Positions 1 to 6,641 of a DNA stretch of 8,713 nucleotides are shown piece after piece (the first letter of the stretch is position 1; every line of letters begins with the position of its first letter). The notes under the pieces were generated by a model, which did not search any database, was not told the origin of the DNA, and was given only the letters and a program-made list of their open reading frames with translations. The stretch is from JAZQUM01 sp045631305 (lineage in GTDB: Bacteria; Bacillota; Clostridia; Oscillospirales; Oscillospiraceae). The stretch is from NCBI GenBank assembly GCA_045631305.1, contig JAZQUM010000031.1, forward strand, positions 1-8,713. The letters are read 5' to 3'. The translations under genes were made by a program, and so were the position numbers.

Positions 1-167
1 TGATCGAGCACAATCTGGATATGATCAAATCCGCCGACTATATTGTTGACCTTGGCCCTGAGGGGGGCGATGGCGGCGGCGCGGTGGTTGCCTGCGGCAC
101 GCCTGAGGAAGTGGCGCAGTGCCAGGCATCCTACACGGGTCAGTATTTGAAAAAGTCTTTGCAATAA
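1..167 (+). CDS. uvrA: UvrA, excinuclease ABC subunit A (3' end only)
   Basis: Only the last 54 codons are present, beginning inside a codon; the gene enters from the left edge and stops at TAA 165-167. UvrA is the dimeric ABC-type ATPase that recognises damaged DNA and loads UvrB in nucleotide excision repair in the cytoplasm. The visible residues include IEHNLDMIKSADYIVDLGP, then a GGDGGG glycine cluster, GTPEEV, and a terminal SYTGQYLK. This is the H-loop/D-loop end of the second ATPase domain and the usual UvrA C-terminus. No terminator-like hairpin with a T-run follows, and the next gene starts 43 bases later on the same strand, so read-through into it is likely. Identification is firm from this tail alone. 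Confidence 0.95.
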   Translation, partial: IEHNLDMIKSADYIVDLGPEGGDGGGAVVACGTPEEVAQCQASYTGQYLKKSLQ

Positions 168-210
168 CCAAATTTTTCCCGCCGCATAAAATGGTGCGGG
201 GGGTGAAGAT

Positions 211-573
211 ATGGAATTGTGGAGAGACGGACTCATTGCCTTTTTGGCGGCAACGGGTCTTGCGGCCATTTTCTGGCTGGTGGCAGGGCAGATCCTGCGC
301 CTTCGGCTTTGGGCGCCGCAGGGTGCGGTGCTGGTGCTTGCCATCAGCGGGCACGAGCCGCAGATAGAAAAAAGAGTGCGCCGCGCGCAGGAAACGGCAT
401 GGAGCATGAAAATGCCGCCAAGGATCGTGGTGGCGGATTGCGGCATGGATGATATGACCCGCCGCGCCGCAGAAGAGCTTTCTGCGTGGGACACCACCTT
501 TATCTTGTGCCGCGCAGATGATTTGAAACGCATTTTGGAAGAACTCACAGATCAGGAGACGAAACACGCATGA
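211..573 (+). CDS. Membrane-anchored small protein of unknown function (120 aa)
   Basis: I do not recognise a named family. The protein has one hydrophobic N-terminal segment (about residues 8-28), then a short basic stretch and a soluble domain of about 85 residues that should lie in the cytoplasm by the positive-inside rule. The soluble part reads as strand (AVLVLAISG, about 38-46), a basic and amphipathic helix, strand (PRIVVADCGMDD, about 70-81), a helix starting TRRAAEEL, then a strand ending TTFILC. The second strand-turn-helix resembles the 'VVDDGSTDDT' nucleotide-sugar-binding turn of family-2 glycosyltransferases, but the chain is far too short to be a complete enzyme. The start at 211 follows GGGGGTG and keeps the membrane segment intact. 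The stop overlaps the recD2 start (ATGA at 570-573), so translation is probably coupled. Its place between uvrA and recD2 suggests co-expression but does not show a DNA-repair role. Confidence 0.8.
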   Translation: MELWRDGLIAFLAATGLAAIFWLVAGQILRLRLWAPQGAVLVLAISGHEPQIEKRVRRAQETAWSMKMPPRIVVADCGMDDMTRRAAEELSAWDTTFILCRADDLKRILEELTDQETKHA

Positions 574-2768
574 CGGAACTGGCTTTGATCGAGGGCGGTA
601 TCCTTGATATTATTTTTCAGAATAAAGAAAACGGCTATACCGTGCTGCGTCTTGTCACCGATGATGGCGAAGTGGTGACGGCGGTAGGGTGTCTTCCCTG
701 CGCTGCGCCCGGCGAGCGCATCAGCGCAAACGGCACGTGGAAGACCCATCCGCAGCACGGCGAGCAGTTCGAAGTGCAGAGCGCCGAGCGGTATATGCCC
801 CACACGGAAGATGAGATCATTTCCTATCTGGCCTCCGGCATTATCAAGGGCGTTGGTTCTGCCACGGCGGAGCGGTTGGTGGATACTTTCGGCGCTGACA
901 CGCTGGATGTCATCGAGCTGGAGCCTGAGCGCATGACGCTGATCAAGGGCATCACTTCCCGCAAGGCTATGGAGATTTCCTATGAGTTCCGCAGCCAGAT
1001 GAGCATGCGCCGCTTGATGGAATTCATGGCGCGGTATGAACTGCCCATCTCTCTTGCCATTATGCTTTACCGCTCCTATGGCGAAAAAGCCATGCAGCGG
1101 GTGCGGGAGAACCCCTATCTCTTGGTAAACACCCGCTTTGGTGTGGATTTTGCCGCGGCAGATACCATTGCCATTGCCATGGGATTTGAAGGCAGCGAAG
1201 GCTTCCGCGTGGAAGCTGCTGTTCGCTTTGAACTGGAACACAACGCCAATAACGGCCATGTTTTCCTGCCCAGAGAAAAGCTGGTGGCAGCCACCATGCA
1301 GCTTCTGGTATGCGGGGAAGAGGAAGTGGAAAAGGCTATTGACGATCTTGCCGCCGCAGGCACCCTTGTGTGCCGTCAGGTAGCCAATGTACAGGCCTGC
1401 TATCTTTGGCGCTTTTATGAAGCGGAAAGCTATGTGCTCCAAAAAATCAAGACCATGCTTTCCTTTGCCCCCGATGTGGGGAAGAATGCGGAAAAGATCA
1501 TTGACCGCATTGAAAAAGAAGAGGGCATTACCTATGCGCCTCAGCAGCGCCGCGCTGTGGCCCTTGCGGCAGAGCAGGGCGTGATGCTGCTGACAGGTGG
1601 GCCCGGTACGGGCAAGACCACCTCTGTGCGGGGCATTGTGTCACTCTATGAAAAAATGGGCTATAAGGTAATGCTACTTGCTCCCACGGGGCGTGCTGCC
1701 AAGCGCATGAGCGAGCTTTGCGGTAAAGAAGCCCAGACCATCCACCGCGCATTGGGGATGAACTATGATGAAACTGCCGACGAGGTGGTTTTCAGCAAGT
1801 GTGAAAAGGAACCGCTGGAGGCAGAAGCTGTCATCGTGGATGAGATGAGCATGGTGGACCTCCTTTTGATGCGGGCGCTGTTGGCTGCGCTGAAGCCTGA
1901 CTGCCGCCTTGTAATGGTAGGGGATGCTGATCAGCTTCCCAGCGTAGGTGCGGGAAATGTATTTTCCGATCTGATCCGCAGCCGCCTTGTAGAGACTGTG
2001 GCGCTGACAGAAATTTTCCGTCAGGCCCAATCTTCTGCCATTATCCGCAATGCCCACGCGGTGAATCTGGGTATGCAGCCAAGCTTTGAAAATAATCAGG
2101 GCGACTTTTTCTTCATGCCCCGCCGTGACCCCACCCGACTGGTGGAAACGGTGGTGAGCCTTTGCGCCACCCGTCTTCCCGAGAATATGGGTGTGCCTGC
2201 ATCCGAAATTCAGGTACTGTCTCCCACGAGAAAAGGGGAGAGTGGCACGGTGAATCTCAATCGCGCGCTGCAAAGTGCCCTCAATCCCGCATCCCGTGGC
2301 AAGCGGGAGCGACAGTGGGGGGACAAGCTCTTCCGCACAGGGGATCGCGTGATGCAGACCCGCAATAATTACGATGTGATCTGGGAACGGGAAGATGGTA
2401 CCGTAGGCAGCGGCATCTTCAACGGCGATGTGGGCCATATTGTGGAGATCGACCCTTCAGGAGAACTGTTTCTTATCCGATTTGATGACCGTACGGCTAC
2501 CTATACCAGTGACCTTTTAAATGATTTGGAACTGGCCTATGCTGTGACGGTGCATAAGGCACAGGGCAGCGAATATAGAGCGGTGATTTTTGCGGCTATG
2601 CCGGCGGCTCCTTCGCTGATGGTGCGGGGTGTGCTTTATACGGCACTGACCCGCGCCCGGGAAATGCTGGTTTTGGTGGGCGACGACGCTGCCGTTTGCC
2701 GCATGGCGGAAAATGACCGTCAGGCCCGTCGCTACAGTGGCCTTCGCTGGAGACTTTGCCATGAGTAA
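570..2768 (+). CDS. recD2: RecD2-type ATP-dependent DNA helicase (SF1B)
   Basis: A complete 732-residue RecD2/RecD-like helicase, the RecBC-independent form typical of Firmicutes, which unwinds DNA 5' to 3' and acts in repair and replication-fork maintenance. The N-terminal region holds an OB-like segment (about 1-75) and helix-hairpin-helix elements (IKGVGSATAERL, about 92-103; a second near 122-135). The motor core follows. Walker A is GGPGTGKTT at 343-351, motif Ia is LLAPTGRAAKRMSE (369-382), Walker B is VIVDEMSM (421-428), and motif III is MVGDADQLPSVGAG (449-462). Motif IV contains EIFRQ (481-485), motif V is VTVHKAQGSEY (659-669) and motif VI YTALTRARE (690-698). All motifs are intact and the length is normal for the family. 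The ATG at 570 overlaps the stop of the preceding gene and is preceded by CAGGAGA at about 554-560. The 3' end overlaps the next gene by 8 bases. Confidence 0.97.
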   Translation: MTELALIEGGILDIIFQNKENGYTVLRLVTDDGEVVTAVGCLPCAAPGERISANGTWKTHPQHGEQFEVQSAERYMPHTEDEIISYLASGIIKGVGSATAERLVDTFGADTLDVIELEPERMTLIKGITSRKAMEISYEFRSQMSMRRLMEFMARYELPISLAIMLYRSYGEKAMQRVRENPYLLVNTRFGVDFAAADTIAIAMGFEGSEGFRVEAAVRFELEHNANNGHVFLPREKLVAATMQLLVCGEEEVEKAIDDLAAAGTLVCRQVANVQACYLWRFYEAESYVLQKIKTMLSFAPDVGKNAEKIIDRIEKEEGITYAPQQRRAVALAAEQGVMLLTGGPGTGKTTSVRGIVSLYEKMGYKVMLLAPTGRAAKRMSELCGKEAQTIHRALGMNYDETADEVVFSKCEKEPLEAEAVIVDEMSMVDLLLMRALLAALKPDCRLVMVGDADQLPSVGAGNVFSDLIRSRLVETVALTEIFRQAQSSAIIRNAHAVNLGMQPSFENNQGDFFFMPRRDPTRLVETVVSLCATRLPENMGVPASEIQVLSPTRKGESGTVNLNRALQSALNPASRGKRERQWGDKLFRTGDRVMQTRNNYDVIWEREDGTVGSGIFNGDVGHIVEIDPSGELFLIRFDDRTATYTSDLLNDLELAYAVTVHKAQGSEYRAVIFAAMPAAPSLMVRGVLYTALTRAREMLVLVGDDAAVCRMAENDRQARRYSGLRWRLCHE

Positions 2769-3408
2769 ACTGCTGGATATTTTATTCCCGGGGCGCTGCC
2801 CCTTTTGCAGGGAAATTTCCCCAAAGGGAGCGGTTTGTTCTCCTTGCCGTAAAGAACTGCCCTATGTGACGGGGAAAGATGCCTGTGTTTCGCTTCGTGG
2901 AGCAGGCCGCTGCGCTGCGGCACTCTATTATGAGGGAGCTGTGCGGCAGGCGATTTTGCGCTATAAATTCGGTGGACGCCGCGGAAGCTGCGTGGCTTTT
3001 GGAGAATTGGTGGCCCAATGCGCAGCAGAGCACTTTGCCGGGGAATTTGACACCGTTACCTGGGTGCCCGTTAGCCGAAAAAGACTGCGCAGACGCGGCT
3101 ATGATCAGGCACAGCTTATTGCGCAGGAAGCGGCAAAACTGTGGGTGACCCGCGCAGTTCCGCTTTTGAAAAAGACCAGAGATACCCCTACCCAGAGCAA
3201 AAAAGATGCTGCGGCAAGAAGAGCCAATGTGCTTGGTGCTTTTGAACCTCTGCGTGAAGAATACATAAAAGGCAAGCGGATCCTGCTGATCGATGATGTG
3301 CGCACCACCGGGTCTACTTTAGGGGAGTGTGCAGGTGTGCTGCGCCGCGCAGGAGCGGCGGAGGTGTTGTGCGTCGTTCTGGCCACACCGAGACTTGAGA
3401 GAAAGTGA
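2761..3408 (+). CDS. comFC: ComFC-like phosphoribosyltransferase-domain protein
   Basis: A 215-residue member of the ComFC/GntX family. ComFC homologues are needed for DNA uptake in naturally competent bacteria and act with the ComFA ATPase on incoming single-stranded DNA. A four-cysteine zinc knuckle lies at C13, C16, C26 and C29 (CPFC and CSPC pairs). Next come the family block YEGAVRQAILRYKFGGRR (57-74) and a basic block VPVSRKRLRRRGYDQA (102-117). The PRPP-binding loop ILLIDDVRTTGST is at 174-186. I chose the ATG at 2761 because it gives the classic short N-terminus (MSKLLDILFPGRCPFC) and has GGAG at 2749-2752 with an 8-base spacing; an in-frame ATG at 2713 would lie inside recD2. The 8-base overlap with recD2 implies coupled translation. 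No comFA is present in the window. The family call is firm; a competence role is inferred. Confidence 0.92.
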   Translation: MSKLLDILFPGRCPFCREISPKGAVCSPCRKELPYVTGKDACVSLRGAGRCAAALYYEGAVRQAILRYKFGGRRGSCVAFGELVAQCAAEHFAGEFDTVTWVPVSRKRLRRRGYDQAQLIAQEAAKLWVTRAVPLLKKTRDTPTQSKKDAAARRANVLGAFEPLREEYIKGKRILLIDDVRTTGSTLGECAGVLRRAGAAEVLCVVLATPRLERK

Positions 3409-3418
3409 GAAAGAGACT

Positions 3419-4357
3419 ATGAATTACGAAGCGCTTTTGACGGCTGTGGGCGCGGTGGCCACCTTTGTGCTGCTGGCGATTCCCGGTTTTTTCTTCGCGC
3501 GGAAAAAGCTTATCACTGCCCAGCAGGTGGACGGTATTTCTTCCGTAATTGTAAATTTCCTTTGGCCCATCATGGTCATCGATGCTATGGTGCAGGTGCA
3601 GGTGAGCCGTGAAATTTTATCTTCGGCAATGCGTGCTGCGCTTTTCAGTGCTATGGGTATTGCCATCGCTGTGGTGGTGGCGCTGGTGTATCTGAAGGTG
3701 ATCCGCATGGGCAAGGTGCCCGGCTGTATTCTCCTTTTTGCACTGGCTATCTCCAATACCGGCCTTATCGGTATGCCGTTGATCCGCAGCCTTTTGGGGA
3801 CGGAAGCGCTTTTTATTGCTTCCATTGTAGAACTGACCCATAACCTTGTGATTTTCACTATCGGCATTCTGGTGATTCAAACCGGCTGCGGTAAAGAACG
3901 CAAGGCGGATTTGAAGAGCATTTTGTCCCCCGGATTCCTCAGTGTTATCATTGGCCTTGTGCTCTTCCTTGCAGGTGTGCGCCTGCCTGCTTTTATCACC
4001 GATGCTACAGGCATGATCTCTGCCGCTGTAACTCCTATGGTGATGTTCCTCATCGGTGCGCAGTTGGGTGAGATCAAAATTTCTGAAATGTTCCGCGATA
4101 AGCGGGTTTTGGGCGTGCTGGGGCTCAAGCTCTTGGTGATCCCCGCTTTTGTGTTCGCCGTGCTTTACGGTTTTGGTGTGGATACTACTATGGTGGGCCG
4201 CGTTGCCGTGCTGCTTTTTGCCATGCCCAGCGGTGCTTGCTGTGCCATTTTCACCCGCCAGTACAAGGGAGACTATCAGCTGGCCACCAAGTGCGTGATG
4301 CTTACCACCCTTTGCTCTGTGCTGGTAATGCCCCTTTGGATGGTGCTTACTGCATAA
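3419..4357 (+). CDS. AEC-family permease (auxin efflux carrier/malate permease type)
   Basis: A 312-residue, very hydrophobic protein with about ten predicted membrane spans in two repeats. Family members carry organic anions across the cytoplasmic membrane; bacterial examples move malate, malonate or related carboxylates. Family signatures visible are VIVNFLWPIMVIDAM (43-57), SNTGLIGMPL (112-121), a membrane HN pair (141-142) after an acidic residue, and AMPSGACCAIFTRQYKGD (268-285), matching the conserved Pro-Ser turn of the second repeat. A basic cytoplasmic loop (GKERKADLK, about 158-166) separates the halves. The ATG at 3419 lies 10 bases after the comFC stop and has only a weak purine-rich site (GAGAAAGAGA); an in-frame ATG at 3329 would sit inside comFC and add an unlikely basic tail. 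It is probably the last gene of the uvrA-side transcript. Substrate cannot be assigned. Confidence 0.9.
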   Translation: MNYEALLTAVGAVATFVLLAIPGFFFARKKLITAQQVDGISSVIVNFLWPIMVIDAMVQVQVSREILSSAMRAALFSAMGIAIAVVVALVYLKVIRMGKVPGCILLFALAISNTGLIGMPLIRSLLGTEALFIASIVELTHNLVIFTIGILVIQTGCGKERKADLKSILSPGFLSVIIGLVLFLAGVRLPAFITDATGMISAAVTPMVMFLIGAQLGEIKISEMFRDKRVLGVLGLKLLVIPAFVFAVLYGFGVDTTMVGRVAVLLFAMPSGACCAIFTRQYKGDYQLATKCVMLTTLCSVLVMPLWMVLTA

Positions 4358-4393
4358 TTTAAGTGGTGGGGCATAGAATGAAAGAAAATGCTA

Positions 4394-4422
4394 TTGCAAA
4401 ATAAAATTTGCCTCAGTATAAT
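4394..4422 (+). promoter_or_regulatory. Sigma-A-type promoter of mreB
   Basis: A -35 box TTGCAA (4394-4399, 4 of 6 consensus bases) and a perfect -10 box TATAAT (4417-4422) are separated by 17 bases. Transcription would start near 4429. The leader holds a small hairpin pairing CCGC (4446-4449) with GCGG (4454-4457), flanked by GTT/AAC, well upstream of the mreB Shine-Dalgarno site. This lets mreB be expressed separately from the operon to its left. Confidence 0.75.
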
Positions 4423-4492
4423 ATAAAATTAGGATATTATGTTACCCGCTTTGGCGGAACATCGTCATACAACAAGACAATAAGAAAGCGAT

Positions 4493-4499
4493 GAGGTGG
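4493..4499 (+). promoter_or_regulatory. Shine-Dalgarno site of mreB
   Basis: GAGGTGG lies four bases before the ATG at 4504. It fixes the start that gives the family-typical N-terminus with the first phosphate loop at residues 7-16. Confidence 0.75.
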
Positions 4500-4503
4500 A
4501 ACT

Positions 4504-5532
4504 ATGTGTGCACTTTCTAAAGATATCGGTATCGACCTGGGCACGGCGTCCGTGCTGGTGTATATCAAGGGTAAGGGAATCGTTCTCAACGAGCCCTCTG
4601 TGGTAGCAATGGACAAGAATACGGGTAAGCTCCTGAAAGTCGGCGCTGAAGCGCAGGCTATGCTGGGCCGTACCCCCGGCAATATCATTGCCATCCGTCC
4701 TCTGCGTGAAGGTGTCATTTCTGACTATGACATGACCGAACGCATGCTTCGTGAATTTATCCGCAAGGTAGTGGGCTTCCAGTTCTTTAAGCCCCGTCTC
4801 ATCATCTGTGTTCCTTCCGGTATCACCGAAGTTGAAGAACGTGCTGTAATCGACGCAGGCATTCAGGCCGGTGCCCGCAAGGTATACCTCATTGAAGAAC
4901 CTGTGGCAGCTGCTATCGGTGCAGGTATTGACATTGCCAAGCCTGATGGCAACATGGTAGTGGATATCGGCGGCGGTACTGCTGATATCGCTGTAATTTC
5001 TCTTTCCGGCGTAGTGGAATCCTGTTCCATCAAGGTGGCAGGCGACCAACTGAATGAAGCTGTCATCAAGTATATGCGCCGCAAGCACAACCTGCTTATC
5101 GGTGAGCGTACCGCAGAAGAGATGAAGATCAAGATCGGCTGTGTGTATCCTCTGGAAGAGGAACGGACCATGGAAATCAAGGGCCGCTGCCTGATGACCG
5201 GTCTTCCTCGCCTTGTTAGTGTTTCTTCTGCAGAAATGCGCGAAGCATTTGAAGAACCTGTAGAACGCATTCTGGAAGCTATCCATGCCGTGCTGGAACG
5301 CACGCCTCCCGAACTGGTGGCAGATATTTCCACCAACGGCATCGTGATGACCGGTGGCGGCAGCATGGTTGCAGGCTTTGATAAGCTTATTGCAGCTCGC
5401 ACCGGCATTCAGACTACCGTTGCTGAAAATGCCATTTCCTGTGTAGCAGAAGGTACCGGTAAGAGCCTGGATTGGATCAGCACCATGCAGGACGGCACTA
5501 TGAACCTTTCCCGCCGCAAGCAGATGAATTGA
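4504..5532 (+). CDS. mreB: MreB/Mbl-family rod-shape actin
   Basis: A full-length 342-residue bacterial actin that forms short membrane-bound filaments and directs lateral cell-wall synthesis, which suggests a rod-shaped cell. The ATPase fold is intact: phosphate-1 loop DIGIDLGTAS (7-16), connect-1 EEPVAAAIGAG (131-141), phosphate-2 VVDIGGGTADIAV (152-164), adenosine motif GIVMTGGGSMVAG (279-291). The first loop has Ser where most MreB proteins have Asn (DLGTAN); I recall DLGTAS as common in clostridial Mbl-type paralogues, so this may be an mbl or mreBH rather than the main mreB. No mreC or mreD is adjacent. Codon use is rich in GGT/CGT-type codons, in keeping with high expression. It has its own promoter and a strong terminator that begins on its stop codon. 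Confidence 0.95.
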   Translation: MCALSKDIGIDLGTASVLVYIKGKGIVLNEPSVVAMDKNTGKLLKVGAEAQAMLGRTPGNIIAIRPLREGVISDYDMTERMLREFIRKVVGFQFFKPRLIICVPSGITEVEERAVIDAGIQAGARKVYLIEEPVAAAIGAGIDIAKPDGNMVVDIGGGTADIAVISLSGVVESCSIKVAGDQLNEAVIKYMRRKHNLLIGERTAEEMKIKIGCVYPLEEERTMEIKGRCLMTGLPRLVSVSSAEMREAFEEPVERILEAIHAVLERTPPELVADISTNGIVMTGGGSMVAGFDKLIAARTGIQTTVAENAISCVAEGTGKSLDWISTMQDGTMNLSRRKQMN

Positions 5533-5578
5533 TAAATAAAAAAGAGAGCATCGTAAGATGCTCTCTTTTTTATTTATC
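5531..5578. terminator. Bidirectional intrinsic terminator, 22-bp perfect stem
   Basis: The left arm 5531-5552 and right arm 5557-5578 are exact reverse complements of 22 bases around a four-base GTAA loop. The stem core is GAGAGCATC/GATGCTCTC; the outer part is an A-rich arm pairing with a T-rich arm, so each strand presents a GC-containing hairpin followed by a run of six Ts. It sits between convergent mreB (stop at 5530-5532, so the stem starts inside the stop codon) and the CBS protein gene (stop at 5585-5587), and serves both. Confidence 0.95.
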
Positions 5579-5584
5579 AGCTTA

Positions 5585-6034
5585 TTATTCGGGCGTGTTT
5601 TCGCGATGCAGCTCGTTCATATCCAGCTGAAGGTCAGTAATGCGGTTGCTGAGATAGGTGATGATGCTGCGGCGGGTGATGATGCCTACGAAACTGTCGT
5701 TATCATCCACTACGGGAACGAAGTTCTGGGTAACAGCAGACCAGAGAAGGTCTTCCAGCTTGGCGGTGATCTTCACGGGTGCAGAGGTTTTATCCCCCAT
5801 GATATCCTTCACGCGGTGAGACTGGGAAGACTGGGTAGTGGGCGTGCCGTAATCGAGAACATAGCGAAGGAAGTCACCTTCGCTGACAATACCTACATAG
5901 GTGCCGTCTTTGTTGATAACGGGAATGGCGGAAAAACCGCTGTTGCGCATTTCTTTCAATGCCTGAGATACGGGGGTATGATCATATAAGTAGCGGGTCT
6001 GAAATTTAGGCTTCAGCAGGAAAACGATGTTCAT
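5585..6034 (-). CDS. Two-CBS-domain protein
   Basis: A 149-residue protein made almost wholly of two CBS domains (about 18-62 and 75-130) with a short N-terminal extension, MNIVFLLKPK, and a charged C-terminal helix. CBS pairs (Bateman modules) bind adenosine nucleotides in the cytoplasm and usually act as energy or ligand sensors; no enzyme or DNA-binding domain is attached. Visible family features are FSAIPVINKDGTYVGIVSEGDFL (34-56, first domain) and FVPVVDDNDSFVGIITRRSII (105-125, second domain). I recall stand-alone proteins of this type starting MNI-FFLTPK in clostridia; partner and ligand are unknown to me. The start has AAAGGAG at 6042-6048 (minus strand), seven bases upstream. It lies downstream of, and in the same direction as, the apbE gene set, but has its own -10-like box in the 92-base gap. 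Confidence 0.92.
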   Translation of the reverse strand: MNIVFLLKPKFQTRYLYDHTPVSQALKEMRNSGFSAIPVINKDGTYVGIVSEGDFLRYVLDYGTPTTQSSQSHRVKDIMGDKTSAPVKITAKLEDLLWSAVTQNFVPVVDDNDSFVGIITRRSIITYLSNRITDLQLDMNELHRENTPE

Positions 6035-6074
6035 TCCAAGGCTCCTTTGCTTTCGGTCTTTTATGTTTATTTAT

Positions 6075-6080
6075 ATTATA
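6075..6080 (-). promoter_or_regulatory. Possible -10 box upstream of the CBS protein gene
   Basis: A perfect TATAAT on the minus strand lies 41 bases before the CBS start. The best -35-like hexamer, TTGTCA (6103-6108, 5 of 6), is 22 bases away, which is too far for a standard promoter, so this may be a weak or activated promoter, or chance in an AT-rich gap. No terminator separates the CBS gene from the gene upstream of it, so read-through is also possible. Confidence 0.4.
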
Positions 6081-6126
6081 AAGGGTATGCGAAGAAAATG
6101 CATGACAATCCTGTAAATTTTGGGAA

Positions 6127-6627
6127 TTATTTTTGCTGGAGGCGGTACGTTGCGCGATATACGGAAGATGTGCAGAAGGCGCAGAGCATACCGGTGAAAA
6201 GGGACAGAACCAAAAGAATGGGTAGATAACCCAAGGGGGCTATAGAGCGCAGCACGGGAATGGCGCAGAGCACCTGCCCGATGTTGTGTCCTGCCGCGCC
6301 GCAGAGAGATGCACCGTAAATGCTCAGGGGACTTTTGCGGACGAGAGCCATTATCAAAAGGGCCAAAAGTCCGCCACCCAAAGAAAAGAGCAGGGAAGAA
6401 ATGCTGCCGGCAAAAAAGGAACCCAGCGTGCAGCGTACCAACAAAATGAGAAGTGCGGAAGGGAAGCCTAGAGTATACAGGGCATAAAGTGTTACAATGT
6501 TGGCAAGACCCAGTTTCATGCCGGGGATAGGGAGCGGCAGGATCAGGAAACTTTCTGCCCAGGAGAGTGCCAGCGCCAATGCGGAAAGAAGGGCGCAGAG
6601 GGCCAGGGTTTTGGTGGAGATCTTCAT
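6127..6627 (-). CDS. Gx-transporter-family membrane protein (EetB-like)
   Basis: A 166-residue protein with five to six membrane spans of the Gx_transp family, often labelled 'heptaprenyl diphosphate synthase component I' because it sits beside a polyprenyl synthase gene in some genomes; the sequence itself shows no prenyltransferase (no DDxxD). Family signatures are PGMKLGLANIVTL (35-47), RCTLGSFFAG (65-74), SLGGGLLALLIMAL (82-95) and SIYGASLCGAAGHNIGQVL (102-120). The fold and the PGxKLGLAN block resemble small-substrate membrane components such as ECF S-units. It follows the NusG-II gene, whose stop codon overlaps its excellent Shine-Dalgarno site. Known members co-occur with NusG-II proteins, ApbE and flavin-linked redox systems. 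I infer a role in membrane redox or extracellular electron transfer; transported substrate, if any, is unknown. Confidence 0.88.
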   Translation of the reverse strand: MKISTKTLALCALLSALALALSWAESFLILPLPIPGMKLGLANIVTLYALYTLGFPSALLILLVRCTLGSFFAGSISSLLFSLGGGLLALLIMALVRKSPLSIYGASLCGAAGHNIGQVLCAIPVLRSIAPLGYLPILLVLSLFTGMLCAFCTSSVYRATYRLQQK

Positions 6628-6632
6628 GGCGG

Positions 6633-6641
6633 CACCTCCTT
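6633..6641 (-). promoter_or_regulatory. Consensus Shine-Dalgarno site overlapping a stop codon
   Basis: AAGGAGGTG on the minus strand, five bases before the Gx-protein ATG, is a near-perfect match to the 16S rRNA tail. Its first two As are the last two bases of the TAA that ends the NusG-II gene (6640-6642), so terminating ribosomes stop on the site. This is the strongest ribosome-binding site of the minus-strand set. Confidence 0.9.

Noticed and set aside
178..200. CCCGC/GCGGG hairpin after uvrA as a terminator
   Set aside because: Only five pairs, and on the plus strand the T-run precedes the hairpin instead of following it.
552..1442. Long minus-strand open frame inside recD2 (296 codons)
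   Set aside because: Lies antisense to an unambiguous helicase gene; its translation shows no family pattern and is rich in His/Ala/Gly as expected of a shadow frame.
1674..2438. Minus-strand open frame of 254 codons in recD2
   Set aside because: Covers the helicase motor motifs on the other strand; no recognisable domain and no Shine-Dalgarno site considered.
2713..2760. Earlier in-frame start for comFC
   Set aside because: Adds 16 residues encoded wholly inside recD2 and breaks the family-typical N-terminus that starts at 2761.
4396..4411. GCAAA/TTTGC inverted repeat before mreB as a terminator of the AEC gene
   Set aside because: Only five AT-rich pairs and no T-run; it overlaps the mreB -35 box and is more likely incidental.
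4465..5286. Minus-strand open frame of 273 codons over mreB
   Set aside because: Antisense shadow of a conserved gene with strong codon bias, which favours long open antisense frames; no family resemblance.
5558..5989. Plus-strand open frame of 143 codons over the CBS gene
   Set aside because: Begins inside the terminator hairpin and is antisense to a clear CBS-domain gene.
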